DNA of 5,282 nucleotides. It comes from an uncultured Bacilli bacterium (GTDB taxonomy: Bacteria; Bacillota_I; Bacilli_A; ML615J-28; CAG-698). Of this stretch, positions 1-5,273 are shown piece by piece (the stretch's first letter is position 1; each line of letters opens with the position of its first letter). The notes under the pieces were generated by a model. That model did not search any database and had not been told where the DNA came from. It worked only from the letters and a program-made list of their open reading frames with translations. The stretch covers positions 1 through 5,282 of the forward strand of contig CANQJU010000085.1 in assembly GCA_947624315.1 (NCBI GenBank), in the 5' to 3' direction. Position numbers and translations under genes: made by a program.

Positions 1-776
1 GCAACAAGCAAAGTAATTACACTAATTTGTCCAAAGTAAAGGAATGTTTTATAACTGATAATGAAGAAGAAAATATAATAAAAGTTATTATAAAGGATAT
101 TAAATTAGAAGAAGATTCTTTAATTATTAGTAAAAAGGAGTATTATCATTTTTCTTTTATATTTACAATTGACGATAAATCATATACTGATTATAGTATT
201 TGTTTAAAAGAAGCAAGTTTAGTTATTAATTATGATTTTGATATGGTTAAAGTCAAAATTGGTAGTTTTAGTTATTATAAAGTTCCATATTTTGGGACTA
301 AACAAAATAGAATTTCTTTAACTAATTTAAAGGGAATTGTTAATAATTATTATGAGCAAAAGGAAATAAAAGGAATTGTTTTAGGTTTAAGAAATAATTA
401 CAATAAAGATATTGTAATTAGTGGTATAGAATCATTGGATATTAATTATAAAACATCATTTAGTGAAGCTAAAGTTTTAAATAGCATTCCCCAATCAAGT
501 GATGACATAAGTCATTTATTAGGATATGAATATGATTATACAAATATAAAAAATAGTAACAATAATTCCTTTACAATAAAACCACAAGAAACATTATATA
601 TATTAATTCCTTTAAAAAAGGTAGGAAGTTATATTGCTAATCAATTCGGACTAAGTATTGATTTTAGTATCAATGAAATGAAAGAGACAATTTATATTGA
701 TGACTTTTTATATTATTCTTCTGATTTAAGACTTAAATATGAAGATTTTGAAATATCGACTTATGAAAATCATTGA
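1..776 (+). CDS. Unrecognised probably extracytoplasmic protein, 5' end outside the window
   Basis: I do not recognise this protein. The frame is open to the left edge (first complete codon at 3) and ends at TGA 774-776, so 257 residues are visible. A TTG at 27 could be called as a start, but no ribosome binding site precedes it and the frame continues upstream, so the gene is more likely cut by the window. The visible part is rich in Asn, Lys, Ile and Tyr, shows alternating hydrophobic/polar stretches typical of beta-sandwich proteins, and has no transmembrane segment. The stretch FTIKPQETLYILIPL near the C-terminus resembles a strand pair of an Ig-like fold. The first two bases (GC) followed by NKQSNYTN would fit a lipoprotein cysteine just after a signal peptide, but this is only a guess. 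It overlaps the ABC ATPase gene by 14 bases, so it is probably an accessory or substrate-contacting part of that transporter. Confidence 0.7.
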   Translation, partial: NKQSNYTNLSKVKECFITDNEEENIIKVIIKDIKLEEDSLIISKKEYYHFSFIFTIDDKSYTDYSICLKEASLVINYDFDMVKVKIGSFSYYKVPYFGTKQNRISLTNLKGIVNNYYEQKEIKGIVLGLRNNYNKDIVISGIESLDINYKTSFSEAKVLNSIPQSSDDISHLLGYEYDYTNIKNSNNNSFTIKPQETLYILIPLKKVGSYIANQFGLSIDFSINEMKETIYIDDFLYYSSDLRLKYEDFEISTYENH

Positions 777-1389
777 AATTAGTAACTTATCTAAAAAATA
801 TCATAATCATCAAGTTTTTGAAAATATTAATATAACTCTAGAAGAGGGAAAATGTTATTTGTTTTTGGGGAGTAATGGAAGTGGCAAGAGTACCTTTTTC
901 AAATGTTTATTAGGTTTAGTCAATCCAACAAAAGGAACAATAAATAAAGAAAAAGTAACTTTTGGTTATATTCCTGAAAAAATCATTATGCCTAGTCAAA
1001 TGACAGTTGAGGACTTTCTTTATACTTTAGGACTTTTACGAGGGATTAAAGAAAAGGATCTAAGCATTATAATTGATGAACTGCTTAAAGAATGGAAAAT
1101 GAATGAGAAGAAGAAAAATAAAATTAGAGAGTTATCCAAAGGAATGGGACAAAAACTTTTAATAATTCAAGCAATTATGTCATCACCTAATTTGTTGATT
1201 TTTGATGAGGTGCTTAATGGACTTGACAAAGAGATGCAAAAGAAATTATTATTATGGATGAAAAAATGGAAAAAGGCGGGAAAAACTATTTTAATTTCTA
1301 GTCATTATCCTGAACAATATAAAGGCATATATGATGAAAAATATTATATAATTGATGGAAACATGATAAATGATAAAAAAGCTAATTAA
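763..1389 (+). CDS. ABC transporter ATP-binding protein
   Basis: This is a 208-residue cytoplasmic ATPase that would energise the membrane protein encoded next. Visible motifs are an A-loop aromatic at Tyr13, Walker A GSNGSGKST at 36-44, an LSKGM signature at 124-128 (variant of LSGGQ), Walker B LLIFDE at 144-149 with catalytic Glu149, a D-loop GLD at 153-155 and the switch His181 in ISSH. Two departures from consensus are Glu72 at the Q-loop position (YIPE), which is common in ABC-2 type exporters, and DEV instead of DEP after Walker B. The length fits a single compact nucleotide-binding domain. An ATG at 739 would add eight residues, but 763 gives the usual start (MKIIEISNLSKKY). Neither start has a strong ribosome binding site, so translation is probably coupled to the upstream gene, overlapped by 14 bases. 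The substrate is unknown. Confidence 0.92.
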   Translation: MKIIEISNLSKKYHNHQVFENINITLEEGKCYLFLGSNGSGKSTFFKCLLGLVNPTKGTINKEKVTFGYIPEKIIMPSQMTVEDFLYTLGLLRGIKEKDLSIIIDELLKEWKMNEKKKNKIRELSKGMGQKLLIIQAIMSSPNLLIFDEVLNGLDKEMQKKLLLWMKKWKKAGKTILISSHYPEQYKGIYDEKYYIIDGNMINDKKAN

Positions 1390-2068
1390 ATGTCATTATA
1401 ATTATATTTTTAATCGCACAAGTTTATCCCTTTTTTCCATTTTAATCTTTATTGTTCTTTTAACTAATATTTATTTGATGATGGGGTTAGATAGTCATAG
1501 TGATATTGAAGAAATGTATTACTTTTATTTTGATAGCAGTTTCTCAATTATTTCATTTTTAGGAGTTATTTTTGCTATTATTCTCTTTTCTTTTCCTTTT
1601 TTAAATAAACAAGATCAATATATTTATTTTTTATTATCTAATAACATAACAAAAGTTAAATATTTTATTACTAAATATTTTACTATTTTATTAATTTTAC
1701 TTTTGTTTATTGTTTTAGAAATGTTTTCCTTTTATTTTCCACTTGTTGCATTTTCTAAAATTAAATTTGCTGAAAGTAATTCCTTGATTTCTTTTTTAAA
1801 CTTATTTATAGAAATGATTTATTATGGAAATATTTCTTTAATTTTAATTATTCTTTTTGATAATTTTTATTTATCACTTATTCCTATTGCTTTATTTTTG
1901 TTTACTATTAATTTATTTACTGAAAAAATAAATTTATTTTGCAAATTGTTTATTGTTTCTATGAAAGCTGATGGTTGGGTTTTATGGCAAAGTATAGGTC
2001 AAGCTTTGTTTATTGTCTTTATTTTATTTTTTGTTAGTGTTATATTATATAATAAAAAAGATTTTTAG
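1370..2068 (+). CDS. ABC-2-like transporter permease, six predicted helices
   Basis: This is a 232-residue, very hydrophobic protein that I read as the membrane partner of the preceding ATPase. Six hydrophobic stretches are visible at about residues 19-40, 58-78, 100-128, 142-163, 166-183 and 209-227. A short basic N-terminus (MIKKLIK) and a C-terminal YNKKDF, similar to the tail of many ABC-2 permeases, would face the cytoplasm. The length and six-helix layout fit the ABC-2 fold, but I see no diagnostic sequence motif, so the assignment rests on topology and on the neighbouring ATPase. The start ATG lies inside the ATPase gene (20-base overlap) with only a weak GGAA about 10 bases upstream, which suggests translational coupling. 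Two identical half-transporters would be expected to pair with two ATPases. The direction is probably export, but the substrate is unknown. Confidence 0.82.
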   Translation: MIKKLIKCHYNYIFNRTSLSLFSILIFIVLLTNIYLMMGLDSHSDIEEMYYFYFDSSFSIISFLGVIFAIILFSFPFLNKQDQYIYFLLSNNITKVKYFITKYFTILLILLLFIVLEMFSFYFPLVAFSKIKFAESNSLISFLNLFIEMIYYGNISLILIILFDNFYLSLIPIALFLFTINLFTEKINLFCKLFIVSMKADGWVLWQSIGQALFIVFILFFVSVILYNKKDF

Positions 2069-2106
2069 TTTAAAAAAATTTTAATTATACAATTATCAAA
2101 AAAAGT
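2069..2106 (+). other. AT-rich spacer with no clear terminator
   Basis: The gap between the permease stop and the infC promoter is almost pure A/T. The only dyad is a weak A/T-only TTAAAA/TTTTAA around 2070-2085, with no G/C pairs, so I do not call a terminator. Transcripts from the transporter unit may run into the infC leader. The A-rich stretch just upstream of the -35 box (about 2098-2105) could act as an UP element. Confidence 0.45.
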
Positions 2107-2135
2107 TTGACAAAATAGATAAATTGGTATATAAT
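2107..2135 (+). promoter_or_regulatory. Sigma-A promoter of the infC-rpmI-rplT operon
   Basis: A perfect -35 box TTGACA (2107-2112) and a perfect -10 box TATAAT (2130-2135) are separated by 17 bp, the optimal spacing. Transcription should begin near 2142. This is what a highly expressed translation operon needs, and it leaves about 160 nt of leader before infC. Confidence 0.92.
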
Positions 2136-2141
2136 ATATAA

Positions 2142-2273
2142 GTAAATTTATCATAGTGGAAAGAAGAAGTACCCACTTCTCACCTGACTGATAATGTTGG
2201 TAGGTTTAATGTCACTAATAATATTTTGTGATTCTTATTAAGTGGGTGCGGATTGCGCTCACTTTCTTTTTTT
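2142..2273 (+). ncRNA. L20-type ribosomal protein leader (autoregulatory attenuator)
   Basis: This is the structured 5' leader of the infC operon. I see these elements: a hairpin AGAAGT/ACTTCT (2165-2170 with 2175-2180) with loop ACCC; a second hairpin ACCT-ACTGA/TTGGT-AGGT (2182-2191 with 2197-2205) with one bulged G; a third made of GTCAC/GTGAT (2211-2215 with 2228-2232), possibly extended by TTAAT/ATTAA; and a terminator at 2240-2273. ACCCACTT (2171-2178) is perfectly complementary to AAGTGGGT (2240-2247), so pairing of the first hairpin region with the terminator 5' arm would prevent terminator formation. In Bacillus subtilis the infC-rpmI-rplT operon is known to be repressed by L20 binding its leader and promoting early termination. 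The position, gene order and alternative pairings here match that system. L20 binding itself is inferred. Confidence 0.85.
2240..2273 (+). terminator. Leader attenuator terminator upstream of infC
   Basis: An 11-bp stem (2240-2250 with 2254-2264, three G-U pairs) closes a GAU loop and is followed by TCTTTTTTT (2265-2273). It is an intrinsic terminator lying before the coding sequence, so it controls read-through rather than ending the operon. Its 5' arm also pairs with 2169-2178. Confidence 0.9.
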
Positions 2274-2289
2274 ACTATGAATAAATTCC

Positions 2290-2297
2290 GGGAGGTG
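2290..2297 (+). promoter_or_regulatory. Strong ribosome binding site that fixes the infC ATT start
   Basis: GGGAGGTG is a near-perfect anti-16S match. GGAGG (2291-2295) ends 7 bases before ATT 2303, while the alternative ATT at 2300 would be only 4 bases away. No ribosome binding site of this quality precedes the internal ATG at 2405. Confidence 0.9.
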
Positions 2298-2302
2298 CTA
2301 TT

Positions 2303-2854
2303 ATTAGTAAAAATTTAGAACGCAAAACTGAAGCTTTAGTTAATGAAAACATTAAAGCTGAAAAAGTCTTAGCTATTAATGCTGAAGGACAATCTTTAGG
2401 AGAAATGGCTGTAGAGGAAGCTATTAGATTAGCAAATGAACAAAATTTAGATTTGGTTTGTGTGGCTCCCAACGCTAAAGTACCTGTATGTCGTTTTATA
2501 AACTACAGCAAATATCGTTATGATTTACAAAGAAAAAGCCGCGAAGCAAAGAAAAATCAAAAAGTTGTTACTATTAAAGAAGTAAGAATTTCTCCAGTAA
2601 TTGGTGAAAATGATTTCGAAACAAAAGTAAAAACAGGTCGTGAATTTTTAAACGATGGTAACAAATTAAAGGTTTCTTTATTTTATCCTAAGAAAAAGAA
2701 ACGTTTATTGCAATATGAATCATCAAGTTTAATATTAGATCGTTTTGCTAATGCTTTAGAAGAAATAGCAACAATTGAAAGTAGAACTACTGTTGATGGA
2801 AAAAACATGTCTATTGTTTTGACACCAAAAAATAAGAAAAAAGACAAGGAGTGA
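2303..2854 (+). CDS. infC: Translation initiation factor IF-3, ATT start codon
   Basis: IF3 binds the 30S subunit, blocks premature joining of 50S and proofreads start codon and initiator tRNA. The 183-residue product, read from ATT 2303, begins MSKNLERKTEALVNENIKAE, matching the IF3 N-terminus including the NExI motif. Starting at the first ATG (2405) would lose 34 residues of the N-domain. The N-domain (about 12-80) contains LDLVCVAPNAKVPVCR (49-64) and NYSKYRYD. A basic linker (77-87, RKSREAKKNQK) leads to the C-domain (about 88-176) with IKEVRISP (91-98) and DGKNMSIVLTPKN. The usual RGRE segment of the C-domain is replaced by YPKKKKR (128-134), which is odd, and the conserved DGR is DGK. 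A non-AUG start is the known basis of IF3 autoregulation in many bacteria; that role here is inferred. The gene is first in the operon with rpmI and rplT. Confidence 0.96.
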   Translation: MSKNLERKTEALVNENIKAEKVLAINAEGQSLGEMAVEEAIRLANEQNLDLVCVAPNAKVPVCRFINYSKYRYDLQRKSREAKKNQKVVTIKEVRISPVIGENDFETKVKTGREFLNDGNKLKVSLFYPKKKKRLLQYESSSLILDRFANALEEIATIESRTTVDGKNMSIVLTPKNKKKDKE

Positions 2855-2861
2855 AAATTAT

Positions 2862-3062
2862 ATGCCAAAAATGAAAACTCATAGCGGAACAAAGAAACGC
2901 TTTAGAATTACAGGATCAGGATTAGTAGTTAGAAGTCGTCCTGGCTCAAGTCATTTAGCACCAGGAAAAACTCAAAAGAGAATTCGTCATTTACGTAAAG
3001 AAACTATGATTTCTAAGGCCGATTTAGGTCATATCAGACAACAAATTGCAAATATTAGATAG
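2862..3062 (+). CDS. rpmI: 50S ribosomal protein L35 (bL35)
   Basis: This small basic protein of the large ribosomal subunit has 66 residues, the usual length for the family. It opens with the family hallmark MPKMKTHSGTKKRFRITGSG, followed by a basic middle (GKTQKRIRHLRK) and the C-terminal helix ending in QQIANIR. The ribosome binding site AAGGAG (2846-2851) overlaps the end of infC, and the ATG is only 7 bases after the infC stop, so the two genes are on one transcript and probably translationally linked. The infC-rpmI-rplT order is the conserved bacterial arrangement. Nothing looks truncated or unusual. Confidence 0.97.
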   Translation: MPKMKTHSGTKKRFRITGSGLVVRSRPGSSHLAPGKTQKRIRHLRKETMISKADLGHIRQQIANIR

Positions 3063-3091
3063 TATAAAATAAATAAAAAGGAGGAATAATT

Positions 3092-3448
3092 ATGCCACGT
3101 ACTAAAGGTGGATACGTTTCAAGAAGAAGACGTAATCGTGTTTTAAAACTTGCCAAAGGTTATTTTGGTTCAAAACATACATTATATAAAGTTGCAAATC
3201 AACAAGTTATGAAATCATTAACTTATGCATATCGTGATAGAAAGAGAAGAAAAAGAGACTTCAGAAAGTTATGGATTGCTCGTATTAACGCTGCAGCTCG
3301 CTTAAATGGTCTTTCTTACAATAAGTTAATGCATGGCTTAAAATTAGCAAATATAGAAATCAATCGTAAGATGTTATCAGAAATTGCTATCAATGACAGC
3401 CAAGGATTTGCAAGTATTTGTGAAGCCGCTCAAAAATGTTTAAAATAG
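3092..3448 (+). CDS. rplT: 50S ribosomal protein L20 (bL20)
   Basis: bL20 binds 23S rRNA early in assembly of the large subunit. In Gram-positive relatives it also represses its own operon through the leader. The product has 118 residues, the family's normal length. It starts MPRTKGGYVSRRRRNRVLKLAKGY with the long basic N-terminal extension, followed by the globular part containing YAYRDRKRRKRDFRKLWIARINAAAR and LNGLSYNKLMHGLK. A strong ribosome binding site AAGGAGG (3078-3084) sits 7 bases before the ATG. It is the last gene of the operon, and its TAG stop lies inside the 5' arm of the terminator. It is the expected ligand of the leader at 2142-2273. Confidence 0.97.
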   Translation: MPRTKGGYVSRRRRNRVLKLAKGYFGSKHTLYKVANQQVMKSLTYAYRDRKRRKRDFRKLWIARINAAARLNGLSYNKLMHGLKLANIEINRKMLSEIAINDSQGFASICEAAQKCLK

Positions 3449-3470
3449 GTCGCTTTAGATCTATTTTTTT
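3442..3470 (+). terminator. Terminator of the infC-rpmI-rplT operon
   Basis: AAAATAGGTC (3442-3451) pairs with GATCTATTTT (3458-3467), with one G-U pair, around a 6-base loop. The run of T reaches 3470. The stem begins before the rplT stop codon (3446-3448), so the last ribosome could hinder folding. It is moderately strong, because the base of the stem is only A-U pairs. Confidence 0.8.
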
Positions 3471-3481
3471 ATCTCATTTTG

Positions 3482-3495
3482 TGAAAGTGCTTACA
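3482..3495 (+). promoter_or_regulatory. Candidate cre (CcpA-type) operator
   Basis: TGAAAGTGCTTACA matches the Gram-positive cre consensus TGWAARCGYTWNCW at every specified position except the first base of the central CG, which is T. It is centred about 54 bases upstream of the start point expected from the promoter at 3507-3536. Upstream positions like this are known for CcpA activation sites, whereas sites over or after the promoter repress. Both binding and direction are inference, and a LacI-family regulator other than CcpA is possible. Confidence 0.4.
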
Positions 3496-3501
3496 TATAA
3501 C

Positions 3502-3521
3502 AATTAGTGATAATACTAATT
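3502..3521 (+). repeat. Perfect 7+7 inverted repeat, possible operator
   Basis: AATTAGT (3502-3508) and ACTAATT (3515-3521) form a perfect dyad with the 6-base spacer GATAAT. It covers the likely -35 box of the kinase promoter, as a repressor site would. It has no T-run after it, so it is not a terminator. I do not recognise the motif, and in such AT-rich DNA chance remains possible. Confidence 0.4.
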
Positions 3522-3536
3522 AAAAAAGGATATAAT
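3507..3536 (+). promoter_or_regulatory. Likely promoter of the TGS/nucleoside kinase gene
   Basis: A perfect -10 box TATAAT (3531-3536) has a 4-of-6 -35 match GTGATA (3507-3512) at 18 bp spacing. The predicted start is near 3543, which would leave a leader of only about 16 nt. A second TATAAT at 3541-3546 has no acceptable -35 box. The weak -35 would fit dependence on a regulator. Confidence 0.55.
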
Positions 3537-3558
3537 TATTTATAATGGAGTGATATTA

Positions 3559-5199
3559 ATGTATAAAATAAAAGTAAATAATCAAATTATAGTTAAAGAA
3601 GAAAAAATTTTATTAAAAGATTTAGCTAAAGAATTAGGAATAATTGGTTATGCCGCTAAAGTTAATAATCGTTTACGTGAATTAAACTTTTATGTTAATT
3701 TTGATGCAGAAGTGGAATTCTTAGATTTAAGTAATTTTGATGCTGTTCGTATTTATGAAACAAGTCTTCGATATCTAATAATTATGGCTTTAGAAAAACT
3801 TTACCCAAAGATTAAAATTAAATTTAATCAATGTGTTTCTCGTTCAATTTCATGTGATGTTACAGGAATTGATGATAAAGTTGATAATAAGTTCTTAAAG
3901 AAATTAGAATTAACTATGAGAGATATTATCGCTTCTGATTATCCAATTATAAGAAAAACAATTACTAAAGAAGAAGCTATTAAAATATATACTGAAAAGA
4001 ATTATTTGGATAAAGTAGATGTTTTAAGATATCGTGAGGAAGAAAATGTTCATATTTATGAATGCAATGGTTATGTAAATTATTTATTTGGATATATGGT
4101 TCCATCAACTGGTTGCTTGAATAAGTTTAAGTTGAGCTTATACAATCCCGGATTTGTTGTTCAATTTCCAAGAGCTGAATGCAATGGAGAAATTCCTGAA
4201 TTTGAATCATCAATTAGCTTTGGAAAGATGTTAAAAGATGCTCGTACATGGTCAGAGATGATTGGTTGTAATAAAATACCTCTATTAAATCAATATGCAA
4301 CTGATATTACAATTAATGACTTAGTAAATGTTTGTGAGACTAAACACAATAATATGTTAGCTGAATTAGGTGATATTATTAAATCAGATATTAATAATAT
4401 TCGTCTTATTTGTATTGCTGGTCCATCATCAAGTGGAAAAACGACTTTCTCTCATCGTTTACGCTTAGAACTTATGAGTAGAGGTATTAATCCTGTTAAA
4501 ATATCTATGGATGATTATTATCTAGATCGTGATTTAGCCCCTCTTGATGAATTCGGTGAATTAGATTTAGAACATGTAAAAGCTCTTGACTTAGATTTAT
4601 TTAATGAACAATTGTTATCATTAATTCAAGGAAAAGAAGTACAACTTCCAATATTTGATTTCAAAAGTGGAAAAAGATTGTGGGGGGAAAAGCTTAGCAT
4701 TGATTCCAAAACCCCAATCATTATCGAAGGTATTCATGCTTTAAATGAAGAAGTAACAAAGTTAATACCAAAATATCAAAAATTTAAAATATATATTAGT
4801 CCACTTTCTCAAATAAATATTGATGATCATAATCCAATAAATGCTACAGAGATTCGTTTGCTTAGACGTGTTGTTCGCGATTCTAAGTATCGCAAAACTA
4901 ATCCATCTGATACTTTTGCTATGTGGCCATCAGTAAGAAGAGGAGAATTCAAATGGATTTATCCATATCAAGATGATGCTGATTATATCTTTAATTCAGA
5001 ACTTACTTATGAATTAGGTGTAATGAAAAAGTATGCTTTAGAAGCTTTAAGCGCTATAAAGAGCAGTGATGAGTATTATGTTGAAGCAAATAGATTAGTT
5101 AAGTTTTTGAAATATATTCGTGATATTGATGAGCGCTATGTCCCTTGCAATTCCCTATTAAGAGAATTTATAGGTAATAGTTGTTTTTATGATGTGTAA
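3559..5199 (+). CDS. Nucleoside (uridine) kinase-like protein with TGS and ThrRS-like N-terminal domains
   Basis: The 546-residue product has three parts. Residues 1-65 resemble a TGS domain. Residues of about 70-225 resemble the second domain of threonyl-tRNA synthetase, with VPSTGCLNKFKL (181-192) matching that family's region, but the editing-site Cys/His pattern (RGPH) is replaced by FGYM. Residues of about 280-500 are a uridine kinase/phosphoribulokinase-type P-loop domain: Walker A GPSSSGKTT (288-296, Lys294), MDDYY (317-321), FDFKSGKR (366-373), IIEGIHAL (388-395) and an arginine-rich lid RLLRRVVRD (433-441). Such proteins are usually annotated as nucleoside kinase or uridine kinase and are expected to phosphorylate a nucleoside with ATP or GTP in the cytoplasm; the exact substrate is not shown here. 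I chose ATG 3559, with GGAG at 3547-3550 eight bases upstream. A GTG at 3550 overlaps that site and is less likely. It has its own promoter and terminator. Confidence 0.88.
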   Translation: MYKIKVNNQIIVKEEKILLKDLAKELGIIGYAAKVNNRLRELNFYVNFDAEVEFLDLSNFDAVRIYETSLRYLIIMALEKLYPKIKIKFNQCVSRSISCDVTGIDDKVDNKFLKKLELTMRDIIASDYPIIRKTITKEEAIKIYTEKNYLDKVDVLRYREEENVHIYECNGYVNYLFGYMVPSTGCLNKFKLSLYNPGFVVQFPRAECNGEIPEFESSISFGKMLKDARTWSEMIGCNKIPLLNQYATDITINDLVNVCETKHNNMLAELGDIIKSDINNIRLICIAGPSSSGKTTFSHRLRLELMSRGINPVKISMDDYYLDRDLAPLDEFGELDLEHVKALDLDLFNEQLLSLIQGKEVQLPIFDFKSGKRLWGEKLSIDSKTPIIIEGIHALNEEVTKLIPKYQKFKIYISPLSQINIDDHNPINATEIRLLRRVVRDSKYRKTNPSDTFAMWPSVRRGEFKWIYPYQDDADYIFNSELTYELGVMKKYALEALSAIKSSDEYYVEANRLVKFLKYIRDIDERYVPCNSLLREFIGNSCFYDV

Positions 5200-5205
5200 T
5201 ATATT

Positions 5206-5233
5206 AGTAGATAGATTTTGCTATCTACTTTTT
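5206..5233 (+). terminator. Terminator of the kinase gene
   Basis: A perfect 9-bp stem AGTAGATAG (5206-5214) with CTATCTACT (5221-5229) around loop ATTTTG, followed by T5230-5233 and more T-rich sequence, lies 7 bases after the TAA stop. It isolates the kinase gene from the next promoter. Confidence 0.88.
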
Positions 5234-5244
5234 GTTTGTTCTTA

Positions 5245-5273
5245 TTGAAAAAAAGTGGAAGATATTGTATAAT
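5245..5273 (+). promoter_or_regulatory. Promoter for a gene beyond the right edge
   Basis: The -35 box TTGAAA (5245-5250) and a perfect -10 box TATAAT (5268-5273) are spaced by 17 bp, directly after the kinase terminator. Transcription would start near 5280 and run out of the window on the + strand, so its gene cannot be identified. Confidence 0.75.

Noticed and set aside
739..762. ATG at 739 as the start of the ABC ATPase
   Set aside because: It adds eight residues before the usual MKIIEISNLSKKY beginning and has no better ribosome binding site than the ATG at 763.
27..776. TTG at 27 as the true start of the first gene
   Set aside because: No ribosome binding site lies upstream, and the frame is open to the window edge. 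A gene cut by the edge is the simpler reading.
2194..2241. 15-residue leader peptide ORF (ATG 2194 to TAA 2241) in the infC leader
   Set aside because: It has no ribosome binding site and lies across the RNA hairpins of the L20-type leader. There is no run of regulatory codons that would suggest a translation-sensing attenuator.
2275..2472. 65-residue ORF on the minus strand
   Set aside because: It lies antisense to the infC start region and ribosome binding site and shows no recognisable features of its own; it is a shadow of infC.
2405..2854. IF3 starting at ATG 2405
   Set aside because: It would remove the conserved N-terminal segment and has no ribosome binding site; ATT 2303 has both.
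2683..2892. 69-residue ORF on the minus strand
   Set aside because: It is antisense to the end of infC and the start of rpmI. Its Phe/Leu-rich composition simply mirrors the Lys-rich sense codons.
3550..3558. GTG at 3550 as the kinase start
   Set aside because: Its G is part of the GGAG ribosome binding site that serves ATG 3559, and it would leave no usable site for itself.
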